Counted from the stretch's first letter, positions 1 to 7,083 are shown. The stretch is DNA of 8,960 bases from Phycisphaerales bacterium (GCA_003533825.1 DQCG01000384.1:1-8960); one strand, 5' to 3'. Notes: generated by a model not told the origin, from the sequence alone. Numbers and translations are program-made.

Positions 1-573
1 GGTGAAGGGGTAGTCGGCGATCTTCGGTCTTGCCGCCGAGCAGCGCGAGATTAGCGTACTCTTGCCGGCGTTGGGCAAGCCGACTAAGCCCACATCGGCA
101 ATGAGTTTTAATTCGAGCCTGATATTTCTTTCCTGGCCCTTTTTGCCCGTCTCGGCATTTCTTGGGGTCTGATTGATGGACGTTGCGAAGGCCTTGTTGC
201 CTCTTCCGCCTTTGCCGCCGCGGCAGACGCGGACTTTCAGCCCTATTTCATTCATGTCTTTTAGCAGCAGATCCAGATCGGTATCGTAAATAAGCGTTCC
301 CGGCGGGACCTTGATGATCAGGTTGTCGCCGTTTGCTCCGTACTTGTTGTTTCCCGATCCGGGCTGGCCGTTACGGGCTTGCCAGTGGTGCTTGCCCGCG
401 AAGTCTAATAAGGTATCGATATTCTCCACCGCCTGAAAGAAGACATCGCCGCCATGCCCGCCGTCGCCGCCGTCTGGGCCGCCTTTGGGAATAAACCTTT
501 CCCGCCGAAAGCTGACACAGCCGTGCCCGCCATCTCCCGCCTTGATCCAGATTTGTGCCCGATCGATAAACAT
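1..573 (-). CDS. obg: Obg/CgtA GTPase, N-terminal part (3' end cut by window edge)
   Basis: Obg is an essential GTPase of large-subunit ribosome assembly that also links to stringent-response signalling; it acts in the cytoplasm on the 50S particle. The reading frame starts at an ATG (571-573, complement) and stays open for 191 codons to the window edge. Residues 1 to about 158 are the glycine-rich Obg fold, with many GDGG, PDGGDGGHGG and RGGKGGRGN stretches and VPPGTLIYD. The P-loop GLPNAGKS follows at residues 165-172, and the visible end reaches YPFT in the switch I region. The remaining GTPase motifs and C-terminal domain lie outside the window. No convincing Shine-Dalgarno site precedes the start, unlike the other minus-strand genes here. 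The upstream gene is rpmA, a common pairing, but an intrinsic terminator ends only 17 bases before the start codon. Family identity is very clear from sequence. Confidence 0.97.
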   Translation of the reverse strand, partial: MFIDRAQIWIKAGDGGHGCVSFRRERFIPKGGPDGGDGGHGGDVFFQAVENIDTLLDFAGKHHWQARNGQPGSGNNKYGANGDNLIIKVPPGTLIYDTDLDLLLKDMNEIGLKVRVCRGGKGGRGNKAFATSINQTPRNAETGKKGQERNIRLELKLIADVGLVGLPNAGKSTLISRCSAARPKIADYPFT

Positions 574-590
574 CGTCTTGTATCTTGATA

Positions 591-617
591 TAAAAAAAGG
601 ATGGCAAATACCATCCT
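591..617 (-). terminator. Intrinsic terminator between rpmA and obg
   Basis: Read on the minus strand, a perfect 7-bp stem AGGATGG/CCATCCT (598-604 with 611-617) with a 6-base loop is followed directly by a run of seven T. This is the canonical Rho-independent layout. It lies 27 bases past the rpmA stop codon and ends 17 bases before the obg ATG. It therefore either ends an rpmA-only transcript with read-through into obg, or acts as an attenuator. Confidence 0.85.
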
Positions 618-644
618 GATTTTATCGTTTATTGCTTATTCTTT

Positions 645-878
645 TTAGACTATGTGGATTTTTCGCCCCTGGAATTTCACCTGTCCATCCGCAGTGGCGA
701 ACAGAGTATAATCCCTGCCCATACTGACGTTGGAGCCCGGGAAGAATTTTGTTCCGCACTGTCGTACGATGATTGCGCCGGCTTTGGCTGCCTGGCCTCC
801 ATACAATTTTACACCTCGGTACTGCGGATTGCTGTCTCTGCCGTTCCGCGAGGAGCCTTGTCCCTTTTTATGTGCCAT
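645..878 (-). CDS. rpmA: 50S ribosomal protein L27
   Basis: L27 is a large-subunit ribosomal protein whose N-terminal tail reaches the peptidyl-transferase centre. The 77-residue product begins MAHKKGQGSSRNGRDS and carries the family core GVKLYGGQ, AGAIIVRQCGTKFFPGSNVSMGRDYTLFA and DGQVKF, so the assignment is firm. The N-terminus starts directly at the mature form, without the cleavable extension seen in Firmicutes. It is about eight residues shorter than E. coli L27 (85), the difference being in the C-terminal part after VKF. The ATG is preceded by AGAGGT about nine bases upstream. The usual partner rplU (L21) is not upstream here: the next gene on that side is the sugar isomerase, and rpmA has its own promoter. 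obg follows on the same strand. Confidence 0.97.
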   Translation of the reverse strand: MAHKKGQGSSRNGRDSNPQYRGVKLYGGQAAKAGAIIVRQCGTKFFPGSNVSMGRDYTLFATADGQVKFQGRKIHIV

Positions 879-932
879 AATAAGTTACCTCTAAAATGCA
901 AACTTAAAGCTCGTAAAACTGTCTAAACCCAC

Positions 933-961
933 ATTATAACGGCCTTTTTCGAGGCTGTCCA
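933..961 (-). promoter_or_regulatory. Sigma70-type promoter for rpmA(-obg)
   Basis: On the minus strand, TGGACA (956-961, one mismatch to TTGACA) and a perfect TATAAT (933-938) are separated by exactly 17 bases. The predicted start of transcription is near 926, giving a leader of about 48 bases before the rpmA ATG. This is the best promoter match in the window and indicates that rpmA is transcribed independently of the upstream sugar operon. Confidence 0.75.
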
Positions 962-962
962 G

Positions 963-1002
963 AAAAATCTCAACAATTTTCGGCCTAAATTTTAGCAGGC
1001 CG
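963..1002 (-). terminator. Weak candidate terminator after the sugar operon
   Basis: Just past the isomerase stop codon, the minus strand has a 6-bp GC-rich stem CGGCCT/AGGCCG (981-986 with 997-1002) and a 10-base A/T-rich loop. A T-run (963-967) follows only after 13 further bases, so the geometry is not canonical. It is the only hairpin in the gap between this operon and the rpmA promoter. Confidence 0.3.
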
Positions 1003-1006
1003 GATT

Positions 1007-2413
1007 CTACTCGTGCCGGTAGACTTCCCAGCCCATATAGGTATCAAGGGCTTCGGTGATTGCATCGGCTTTCTGCGAGATATTGACGGCAACGTGGTGT
1101 TCGAAGCCCAGCCTGCATATATACTGCATCAAAATCTGGAGGTCCGGGATTTTCATCACGCCGTAACCGCCGAACGTATCGAGCTTGTCGTTTGTAAACT
1201 GGCCTTCGCCGACGTAAGCGCTGATAATGCCGGTCGCGTCATCGGTAGTTGTCCTGCAGAATGTCGCCCTGGCTGGTGCGATCCTGCCGACAATCGTGCC
1301 GTAGGTGTTTTCCTTACCGACCGACCCGGCGATGATTTCCTGGTAGTCCATCTTCGAATTGCTGAAGAACGACTTCGGCAGATTGCTGCAATGGAACAAT
1401 ACGGCCTTGTCGGGATCGCTGCCGTAGTTATTGTTCCAGTCCAGAATCGCGCTGGGCGTTCCGCCGGCGAGCTGGAGAATGTACATACCCAGCAGGCCTG
1501 TAATATCGACCTCACAGGCGCTGGGCACCAGCGATTCGCTCATCATGCTCATTAGCGTGCAGGGAACGATTCCGAAGAATTCTTCCAGCGAGGTCCAGCA
1601 TTGAATAGCTGTGCCGTCGAGTTCGTTTTCTTTGATCCACCGGTCGATGACGTAGCCGAATTTGGCCATCTTCAAGAGCTTCTCGGCGGGAACCGACTCG
1701 GTCGGCGTATATTCCCTGATTGCATTCAGTTTTCTTTTCACAGCCCTGTCGTTGTCGGCGAGCAAATCTACTCTTCCGAAAATTTCCGACAGGTCGATTG
1801 TCTCGACGGCTATGCCGGAAAGCTCGAGGATTTTCTCGCTGTAACGGACCGTGTTAAATGCGCCTGTGCGGGCGCCGATAGCGCCGAACCTGGCGTTTTT
1901 GAGGCCCTTTATAATCCTGCAGACCGAGGCGAAATCGTCCAGCTCCTGTTTGAACTGCCCCGATGCGGCTGCGACCGTGTGCGAGTTTGTCAGCGTGTAC
2001 GGAATCCCCGCCTGCCTGAGATTATTGCAGACGCTGATCTTGCCGCAGAAGGAATCCCGCCTGTTGGCGATGGTCATACTGCCCTTGGCATCCGGCTCGG
2101 CCTGTATCAGAATTGGCACATCAAGCCCGGAGCGTTTGATTGCCTCGGCGACTCCTTTCTCGTCGCCGAAGTTCGGCAACGTGACAATAATGCCGTCAAT
2201 CTTTTCGCTCTTTTCAGCAAAAAGGGCGGCACATTTCCTGGCGTCGGCGAAAGTTTCAACCGTGCCGTATTTCGTTTCCTGCATTGAAAGTGCGACCGAG
2301 TTGAATCCATTTTTTTTGAGCACATCAAGGATGTTTTTTCGCCCTTCTTTTGCTAATGCATCGGGGAAAAAGCCGCGGTTCCCGACGATGACACCGAATG
2401 TTGTTTTTTTCAT
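1007..2413 (-). CDS. L-fucose isomerase-family sugar isomerase, predicted L-arabinose isomerase role
   Basis: This 468-residue protein belongs to the L-fucose isomerase (FucI) fold family, metal-dependent aldose-ketose isomerases, and not to classical AraA. Conserved blocks include LPNFGDEKG (80-87), VPILIQAEPDAKG (99-111), IGARTGAFNTVRYSEK (179-194), IQCWTSLE (270-277), ACEVDITG (299-306), ILDWNNNYG (323-331) and EHHVAV (438-443). Glu301 and Asp325 are 24 residues apart, the same spacing as metal ligands Glu337 and Asp361 of E. coli FucI; His439 or His440 is the likely third ligand. It is shorter than E. coli FucI (591). AAGGAG lies eight bases before the ATG. It is last in the operon, 31 bases after araD. 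Because the neighbours are AraB and AraD rather than FucK and FucA, the inferred reaction is L-arabinose to L-ribulose. Family assignment is firm; substrate is inferred from context. Confidence 0.88.
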   Translation of the reverse strand: MKKTTFGVIVGNRGFFPDALAKEGRKNILDVLKKNGFNSVALSMQETKYGTVETFADARKCAALFAEKSEKIDGIIVTLPNFGDEKGVAEAIKRSGLDVPILIQAEPDAKGSMTIANRRDSFCGKISVCNNLRQAGIPYTLTNSHTVAAASGQFKQELDDFASVCRIIKGLKNARFGAIGARTGAFNTVRYSEKILELSGIAVETIDLSEIFGRVDLLADNDRAVKRKLNAIREYTPTESVPAEKLLKMAKFGYVIDRWIKENELDGTAIQCWTSLEEFFGIVPCTLMSMMSESLVPSACEVDITGLLGMYILQLAGGTPSAILDWNNNYGSDPDKAVLFHCSNLPKSFFSNSKMDYQEIIAGSVGKENTYGTIVGRIAPARATFCRTTTDDATGIISAYVGEGQFTNDKLDTFGGYGVMKIPDLQILMQYICRLGFEHHVAVNISQKADAITEALDTYMGWEVYRHE

Positions 2414-2444
2414 TTTCGTTTCTCCTTATAAAGAAGACACAATA

Positions 2445-3134
2445 TCAAGACTGGCCATAATAGGCATTCTTACCATGTTTTCGCAGATAGTGTTTTTCCA
2501 GCAATGATATGTTGATAGGGCCCTGATTGGGATTGATTGTAATAGTGCCCAGAGCCATTGCTGCAATTTGTTCAAGCACTACGGTCTCCTCAACCGCGGC
2601 GGCCGGATCGGTGCCCCACGTGAACGGTCCGTGATTGGCGACCAGGACCGCCGGCATTTGCATCGGGTCCATGCCGGCAATCCGCTCGACAATGACTCTG
2701 CCTGTGTTCAGCTCATAGTCATCATTTATCTGCTCTTCGGTCATAACTTTGGTTACCGGGATGGGGCCGTAGAAATTGTCGGCGTGGGTTGTGCCGAAGC
2801 ACGGGATTTCTTTGCAGGCCTGCGCCCACATCGTGGCGTTGGGCGAGTGCGTGTGGCATATCCCGCCGATGGCTTCGAAATTTCTGTACAGTTCAAGGTG
2901 AGTCGGCGTATCCGATGAAGGATTGAGAGTTCCTTCGATTATTTTCCCTTCCAGATCGAGCAGCACCATTTTCTCGGGTGTCAGCTTATCGTACGAAACG
3001 CCGCTCGGCTTAATGACGACTACACCTTTCGAGCGGTCTATACCGCTGACGTTGCCCCAACTGAAAATTACAAGCTGCTGTTTCTGCAGTTCGAGATTCG
3101 CCTCGCAGACAGCTTCTTTAAGCTCTTCCTGCAT
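2445..3134 (-). CDS. araD: L-ribulose-5-phosphate 4-epimerase
   Basis: AraD converts L-ribulose-5-phosphate to D-xylulose-5-phosphate, the last dedicated step of L-arabinose use; it is a cytoplasmic zinc enzyme of the class II aldolase family. At 229 residues it is essentially the length of E. coli AraD (231) and aligns end to end by eye: WGNVSGIDR (26-34), VIKPSGVSY (40-48), SSDTPTH (73-79), HTHSPNATMWAQA (94-106), GTTHADNFYG (114-123), NHGPFTWG (167-174) and KHYLRKHGKNAYYGQ near the C-terminus. Zinc ligands are His94, His96 and His168. Catalytic counterparts are Asp75, Asp119 and one of Tyr225/Tyr226. The start has GAGGT ten bases upstream. It is separated from araB by a 193-base gap holding a structured palindromic element, whereas the isomerase follows after only 31 bases. 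Confidence 0.96.
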   Translation of the reverse strand: MQEELKEAVCEANLELQKQQLVIFSWGNVSGIDRSKGVVVIKPSGVSYDKLTPEKMVLLDLEGKIIEGTLNPSSDTPTHLELYRNFEAIGGICHTHSPNATMWAQACKEIPCFGTTHADNFYGPIPVTKVMTEEQINDDYELNTGRVIVERIAGMDPMQMPAVLVANHGPFTWGTDPAAAVEETVVLEQIAAMALGTITINPNQGPINISLLEKHYLRKHGKNAYYGQS

Positions 3135-3187
3135 AATAATAAAGACCTCACAGGTAATACGTATTTAGTCTGAGTTTGGTATGCGCG

Positions 3188-3288
3188 ACCATCCCCAAAG
3201 CCTGCGGCTTTGAGGCTGTCACACGTTTTCCGTAAATTCTATCGTGTGGCAGCCTCATCCCGATTGTCGTTATCGGGATGGGGATGGT
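3188..3288. repeat. Extragenic palindromic element folding as a four-way junction
   Basis: Three hairpins are packed inside an outer stem with essentially no unpaired bases between them. The outer stem is ACCATCCCC (3188-3196) with GGGGATGGT (3280-3288). Hairpin 1 is AAAGCC/GGCTTT (3197-3202 with 3206-3211), 3-base loop. Hairpin 2 is 14 bp (3212-3225 with 3243-3256), one G-T wobble in one strand sense, 17-base loop. Hairpin 3 is CATCCCGAT/ATCGGGATG (3256-3264 with 3272-3280), 7-base loop. Single bases at 3256 and 3280 are shared between adjacent stems, so one pair is lost at each. It lies in the araB-araD gap and would be transcribed within the operon. It may be a repetitive extragenic palindrome or miniature mobile element, or a structured RNA segment; no target duplication or T-run is seen. 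Confidence 0.8.
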
Positions 3289-3306
3289 TCTTCTTTTATT
3301 AGACAC

Positions 3307-3317
3307 ATACAATGTAT
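3307..3317. promoter_or_regulatory. Short perfect palindrome downstream of araB
   Basis: ATACAATGTAT is a perfect 5+1+5 palindrome located ten bases past the araB stop codon. It could be a regulator half-site pair or chance in an A/T-rich stretch; no promoter elements accompany it. Confidence 0.15.
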
Positions 3318-3327
3318 TCTAAGCCTT

Positions 3328-5010
3328 TCAGATGAATTTATCCTTTATTTTTAAAAGTTCTTTCATAACGTTTGCCATTTTGCCGGAGAATTCCTGTGTA
3401 CCGAAGGCGTCGTGAAGTTGCTTATACAGAGTATACAACTGCCGATAAACTTCGGCGTTCTCGGCGATTGGTTTATAAGTTACGTCTTTGATCCCGCACA
3501 TCGCAGCCTGGGCATCGGCGAAGCTGTCGTGGCCGCCGGATGCTTTGCCTGCGACCACGGCGCCGGCGATGCATGCGCCCAGAGCGCAACTCTGGGCCGA
3601 GCGGGAGATTTTCATTTCCCTGCCTGTTGCATCGGCATAAATCTGCATCAGCAGGGGATTCTTCTCGGCAATTCCGCCGCAGTTGATGACTTCCGAGACC
3701 TTGACGCCGTATTCTTCAAATCGGTTGATAATCGTCAGCGCTCCAAAAGCGGTTGCCTCGATCAGCGCCCGGTAGATTTCTTCCGGCCTCGTGTGCAGCG
3801 TCTGGCCGAGCAGCAGGCCCGTCAATCGCTGGTCGACGAGCACGGTTCTGTTGCCGTTGTTCCAATCGAGCGCTAATAAGCCCGACTGGCCCGGCTTGAG
3901 CGTTGCGGCTTTTTCGGTAAGGGCTTCGTGGGAGCCTGCCTCTTTGCCGCCGGGCTGAATGTAGTTGACGAACCAGTTGAAAATATCGCCCACGGCGGAT
4001 TGGCCTGCTTCGAGCCCGAAATGGCCCGGTAGAATCGAGCCGTCAACTATACCGCAGATACCGGGGACGTCCGGCAGCGTCGCATCGTTGGGGGCTACCG
4101 CCATGTCACAAGTGCTGGTTCCGATTATTTTTACGAGAATTCCTTCTTTTATTCCCGAACCTACGGCGCCTAAGTGTGCGTCAAATGCACCCATAGCGAC
4201 GGGAATGTTTTTTGGGAGGCCCAGTTTCTCAGCCCAGTCTCCGGTCAGTTTTCCCGCCGCAACATCTACGGCGAACGTCTTTTCGCTGAGCGTCTCACGC
4301 AGTTTTCCGAGTTCCGGATCGAGTTTGGACAAGAATTCTGCATCGGGATATCCGCCCCAGCCGTCGTTGAACATCGCCTTATGGCCCGCTGCACAACGGC
4401 AGCGCTTGAGTTTCTGCGGTTCCGTGGTCCCCGTTAAAAGTGCCGTCATATAATCGGCATGTTCGACCCATGTATACGCCGCATCGGCAACTTTTTGGTC
4501 TGTTCGCAAACAATGAAGAATTTTGCTGAAAAACCATTCCGAAGAGTATGTCCCGCCGCACTTGGCAAGGTATTCGGGGTGTTCCTTTTTGGCCAGATCC
4601 GTTATTTCGGCGGCTTCGGCGTGGCCGGTGTGGTCCTTCCACAACCATGCGTGGGCGTTCGGGTTGTCCTTGAATTCATCGAGCATGCCCAGCGGCGTGC
4701 CGTTTTTATCGACGGGAAGCGGCGTCGAGCCGGTCGTGTCGATACCGATGCCTATGATCTGGTTTGCCTCAAATCGCTTCACGGCGTTCTTTGCCTCGGC
4801 GATTGCCGCTTTAACGGTCTCTTCGAGACCCTTGATGTAGTCGGCGGGGTTCTGCCTGGCCAGGTTGTGGTCGGCCTGATCGAGAATGATGCCGGCTTCG
4901 CCCGTTTCGTATTCGTATACCGCCGTGCCTAACTCGTCGCCATTTGTGACATCGACAATCAGGCACCTTACAGAGTTAGTTCCATAATCCAGTCCAATCG
5001 TATAAGGCAT
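3328..5010 (-). CDS. araB: Ribulokinase
   Basis: AraB phosphorylates L-ribulose with ATP to L-ribulose-5-phosphate; it is a cytoplasmic FGGY-family carbohydrate kinase. The 560-residue product follows E. coli AraB along its whole length: phosphate-binding IGLDYGTNSVR (5-15), IGIDTTGSTPLPVD (88-101), NPNAHAWLWKDHT (116-128), GGTYSSEWFFSKILH (152-166), RCRCAAGHKAM (203-213), GAFDAHLGAVGSG (274-286) with the presumed catalytic base Asp277, KIIGTSTCDM (294-303), GLEAGQSAVGDIFNWF (332-347), LDWNNGNRT (381-389) and the C-terminal NCGGIAEKNPLLMQIYAD (443-460). A perfect GGAGG lies seven bases before the ATG, the strongest ribosome-binding site in the operon. It begins 34 bases after the symporter, consistent with cotranscription. 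The YSSEW, RCRCAAGHK and GLEAGQSA blocks favour ribulokinase over xylulokinase, fuculokinase or glycerol kinase. Confidence 0.96.
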   Translation of the reverse strand: MPYTIGLDYGTNSVRCLIVDVTNGDELGTAVYEYETGEAGIILDQADHNLARQNPADYIKGLEETVKAAIAEAKNAVKRFEANQIIGIGIDTTGSTPLPVDKNGTPLGMLDEFKDNPNAHAWLWKDHTGHAEAAEITDLAKKEHPEYLAKCGGTYSSEWFFSKILHCLRTDQKVADAAYTWVEHADYMTALLTGTTEPQKLKRCRCAAGHKAMFNDGWGGYPDAEFLSKLDPELGKLRETLSEKTFAVDVAAGKLTGDWAEKLGLPKNIPVAMGAFDAHLGAVGSGIKEGILVKIIGTSTCDMAVAPNDATLPDVPGICGIVDGSILPGHFGLEAGQSAVGDIFNWFVNYIQPGGKEAGSHEALTEKAATLKPGQSGLLALDWNNGNRTVLVDQRLTGLLLGQTLHTRPEEIYRALIEATAFGALTIINRFEEYGVKVSEVINCGGIAEKNPLLMQIYADATGREMKISRSAQSCALGACIAGAVVAGKASGGHDSFADAQAAMCGIKDVTYKPIAENAEVYRQLYTLYKQLHDAFGTQEFSGKMANVMKELLKIKDKFI

Positions 5011-5044
5011 AAAATAACCTCCTATTCAGAACACTGCCAGAGCG

Positions 5045-6757
5045 TTAGTTTAACCAGAAACTGAAATACAGATACAGACCAAGCACCAGGCCTAATATGA
5101 CGATGGTCATCAGGACCTCGATGAGTCCCCAGCTTTCGCGGGATTCCTTCTTCTGTTCGGGCGTTGCCGTAGCATAGGTCAGGTCGGCAATCTTTTCATA
5201 TTTTGGCGGAGCGGTCAGCAGTGAAACTCCGACGATTGTCACAATGCTCAGGAGCAGCAGCCAGCCCGTGGCGAAGAGGAAGTTGTATTCTCCTATATCG
5301 ACGAGGAAGCCGGGTGATGTAATGATCGGGTCAACTCCTCCTGTCAGCGCCTGGATAGTAAGCTTCGACATCCCTGCGATAAAACCGATAGCGAGCCCCG
5401 CCACTGCTCCTTTGCCGTTAATCCGCTTACAGAAAAGACCGAGCAGAAATACCGCCGTAATGGGTGGCGCCAGATAACCCTGAACACTCTGGAGATATTT
5501 ATATAATCCGCCCTGAGAAACCCGCTGCATTACGGGAATCCAGATTATTCCCATCACGACCACCACCATAGTTGCGATTCGCCCGACTGTAACAAGGTGC
5601 CGCTCAGAGGCCTTCGGATTTATTTTTTCATAGATATCCACGGTAAAGAGTGAAGCGCAGGAATTAAAAAGCGATGAGAGCGAGCTCATCAAGGCGGCAA
5701 GGAGCCCTCCGACCACTAATCCGCGCAGACCGGCCGGCAATAACGAGCTTACCATGACTGCGAAGACCCGGTCGCCATCAAGCACCTCCCGTCCGTCGGC
5801 GATTTTCGTGGGGATAGTAATAAGTCCCTTTTGATGCAGTGCGTAAGCGATCAGGCCCGGCACGACAAAAATCATCACGGGCCAGACTTTAAGAAAGGCA
5901 CCCCAAAGTGCACCTCGGCGGGCGTTTCGCAAATTCTTTGCCGAAAGTGCCCTCTGCACAATATACTGGTCGGTACACCAATACCAAATCCCGATAATAG
6001 GCGATGCAATCAAGACACCCAGCCACGGGAAATCCGGATTCGTATTCGGCCTCCACAAGGCAAAGTTGGCGGCATTATCCCGGCATATTAATCGCAGCTC
6101 GCTCCAGCCGCCGAGTTTGCTGAGGCCGAAGAATGTAATGAAGACCGAGCCAATCAACAGAACTGCGGTCTGAACGGTATCGGTATAAACCACGGCACGC
6201 AAACCGCCGAGAACGGTATAGATTCCAGTAAGGGTAACCGTCAACAGGGCCCCGATCCAGAATGCATCGAGGACAAAAGTTTCCGTTACCTGTATATTAA
6301 TCTCCGGCAAAAGAACATTGAAAACCACGCCGCCGGCGTAAACTGTTACCGATACCTTCGTGAACACATACGCAACGAGCGATACAATCGACAATATCCA
6401 GCGGCAGGTCGAATTAAACCGTCTCTCAAGAAATTCCGGCATCGTAAAGACCTTTGCACGGTAATAAAAGGGGATAAAAAGCCAGGAGAGCATTACTACG
6501 CACCAGGCGTGCAATTCCCAGTGAGCCATTGCCATGCCATCAGTGGAGCCCTGCCCCGCAAGACCGACGATGTGTTCGGAGCCGATATTCGAGGCGAAAA
6601 TCGAAGCCCCCACCACAAACCAGGGCATGTGTCTGCCGGCAAGGAAGTAATCGGTCGATGTCCTCTGCTTCTGCAGGACGACCCACCAGACGATGACCAG
6701 CATGATGCCGAAATAAGCTGCGATTGCCACCCAATCTAATGCCTGAAAACCACCCAC
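5045..6757 (-). CDS. Sodium:solute symporter (SSS/SGLT family), predicted pentose importer
   Basis: This 570-residue inner-membrane protein is a sodium-driven solute symporter of the SGLT type, with about 13-14 hydrophobic segments. Family signatures are STDYFLAGRHMPWFVVGASIF (33-53, broken here only for description), SNIGSEHIVGLAG (56-68), FTMPEFLERRF (104-114), YTDTVQTAVLLIG (191-203), YWCTDQYIVQRALSAKN (259-275) and AALMSSLSSLFNSCASLFT (354-372). Ser358 and Ser359 fit the Na2 sodium site of Vibrio SGLT. By eye, Asn57, Glu81 and Lys290 fall at its sugar-contact positions, while a Gln there is His62 here. The start is GTG with AAAGGG seven bases upstream; no in-frame ATG fits better. It is the first gene of the operon, so L-arabinose (or a related pentose) is the inferred cargo; the sequence alone does not fix the substrate. 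Confidence 0.92.
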   Translation of the reverse strand: MGGFQALDWVAIAAYFGIMLVIVWWVVLQKQRTSTDYFLAGRHMPWFVVGASIFASNIGSEHIVGLAGQGSTDGMAMAHWELHAWCVVMLSWLFIPFYYRAKVFTMPEFLERRFNSTCRWILSIVSLVAYVFTKVSVTVYAGGVVFNVLLPEINIQVTETFVLDAFWIGALLTVTLTGIYTVLGGLRAVVYTDTVQTAVLLIGSVFITFFGLSKLGGWSELRLICRDNAANFALWRPNTNPDFPWLGVLIASPIIGIWYWCTDQYIVQRALSAKNLRNARRGALWGAFLKVWPVMIFVVPGLIAYALHQKGLITIPTKIADGREVLDGDRVFAVMVSSLLPAGLRGLVVGGLLAALMSSLSSLFNSCASLFTVDIYEKINPKASERHLVTVGRIATMVVVVMGIIWIPVMQRVSQGGLYKYLQSVQGYLAPPITAVFLLGLFCKRINGKGAVAGLAIGFIAGMSKLTIQALTGGVDPIITSPGFLVDIGEYNFLFATGWLLLLSIVTIVGVSLLTAPPKYEKIADLTYATATPEQKKESRESWGLIEVLMTIVILGLVLGLYLYFSFWLN

Positions 6758-6821
6758 TATGAAGCCCTTTCAAGTGTTTGTTTTGAATGTTTTTTAACGC
6801 AACGTTCGTGCCGGAATTTTC

Positions 6822-6850
6822 TATATATGCTCAAGTGCGAGAAATTACAA
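6822..6850 (-). promoter_or_regulatory. Candidate promoter of the sugar operon
   Basis: On the minus strand TTGTAA (6845-6850) and TATATA (6822-6827) are 17 bases apart, each matching four of six consensus bases. Transcription would start near 6815, about 58 bases before the GTG of the symporter. A moderate match is compatible with a regulated promoter, but A/T-rich sequence produces such matches by chance. Confidence 0.4.
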
Positions 6851-6904
6851 GATTTTTCTTCTTTATATTGAAATGCAAGATACTTCCGGCAGCAATCAAG
6901 TCAA

Positions 6905-6934
6905 ATGAGATAGTTGCGGTCTCGAAAATCTCAT
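6905..6934. repeat. 7-bp inverted repeat, possible operator
   Basis: ATGAGAT (6905-6911) and ATCTCAT (6928-6934) are perfect inverted copies with a 16-base spacer, about 55 bases upstream of the candidate sugar-operon -35 box. The position suits a dimeric regulator or activator, but chance is not excluded. Confidence 0.3.
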
Positions 6935-7077
6935 CGGGCTGCTTTACCTGTGAATTAGGATTTCTCTACAAAAATGCCTTAAAATAACCAACAAATCATT
7001 GCATTTATCACCATATCCCTTATGCTAATATGGGATTAAGTATTCTTTGCAATTGAGCGGTTATATAATTGTTTTTC

Positions 7078-7083
7078 GGAAGA
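7078..7083 (+). promoter_or_regulatory. Ribosome-binding site that sets the lipoprotein start
   Basis: GGAAGA ends five bases (GGAAG six bases) before the ATG at 7089. This supports 7089 over the in-frame TTG at 7047, which has no Shine-Dalgarno site and would put 14 residues ahead of a signal peptide that is already complete. Confidence 0.6.

Noticed and set aside
654..926. 90-codon plus-strand frame across rpmA
   Set aside because: Fully antisense to rpmA and extends over its promoter region; nothing protein-like in it.
951..967. Sequence resembling an insertion-sequence terminal repeat (GAGGCTGTC also at 3212-3220)
   Set aside because: Only a nine-base match between the two places, no transposase, no partner inverted end and no target duplication; at 951-961 it overlaps the rpmA -35 box.
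1013..2507. Long plus-strand open frames (1013-1555, 1601-2287, 1851-2507) opposite the isomerase
   Set aside because: They are antisense to a full-length, clearly conserved gene, lack ribosome-binding sites and family features, and overlap each other in different frames.
3188..3330. The araB-araD palindromic element as a simple Rho-independent terminator for araB
   Set aside because: On the minus strand the outer stem is not followed by a T-run, and the multi-hairpin architecture is unlike an intrinsic terminator; araD has no evident promoter of its own downstream of it.
3412..4932. Plus-strand open frames (3412-3876, 3965-4453, 4459-4932) opposite araB
   Set aside because: Shadows of the codon bias of araB; no start signals and no recognisable protein features.
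6787..6987. 66-codon plus-strand frame in the divergent intergenic region
   Set aside because: No Shine-Dalgarno site, A/T-driven composition (runs of Phe and Ile), and it covers the predicted promoter of the sugar operon.
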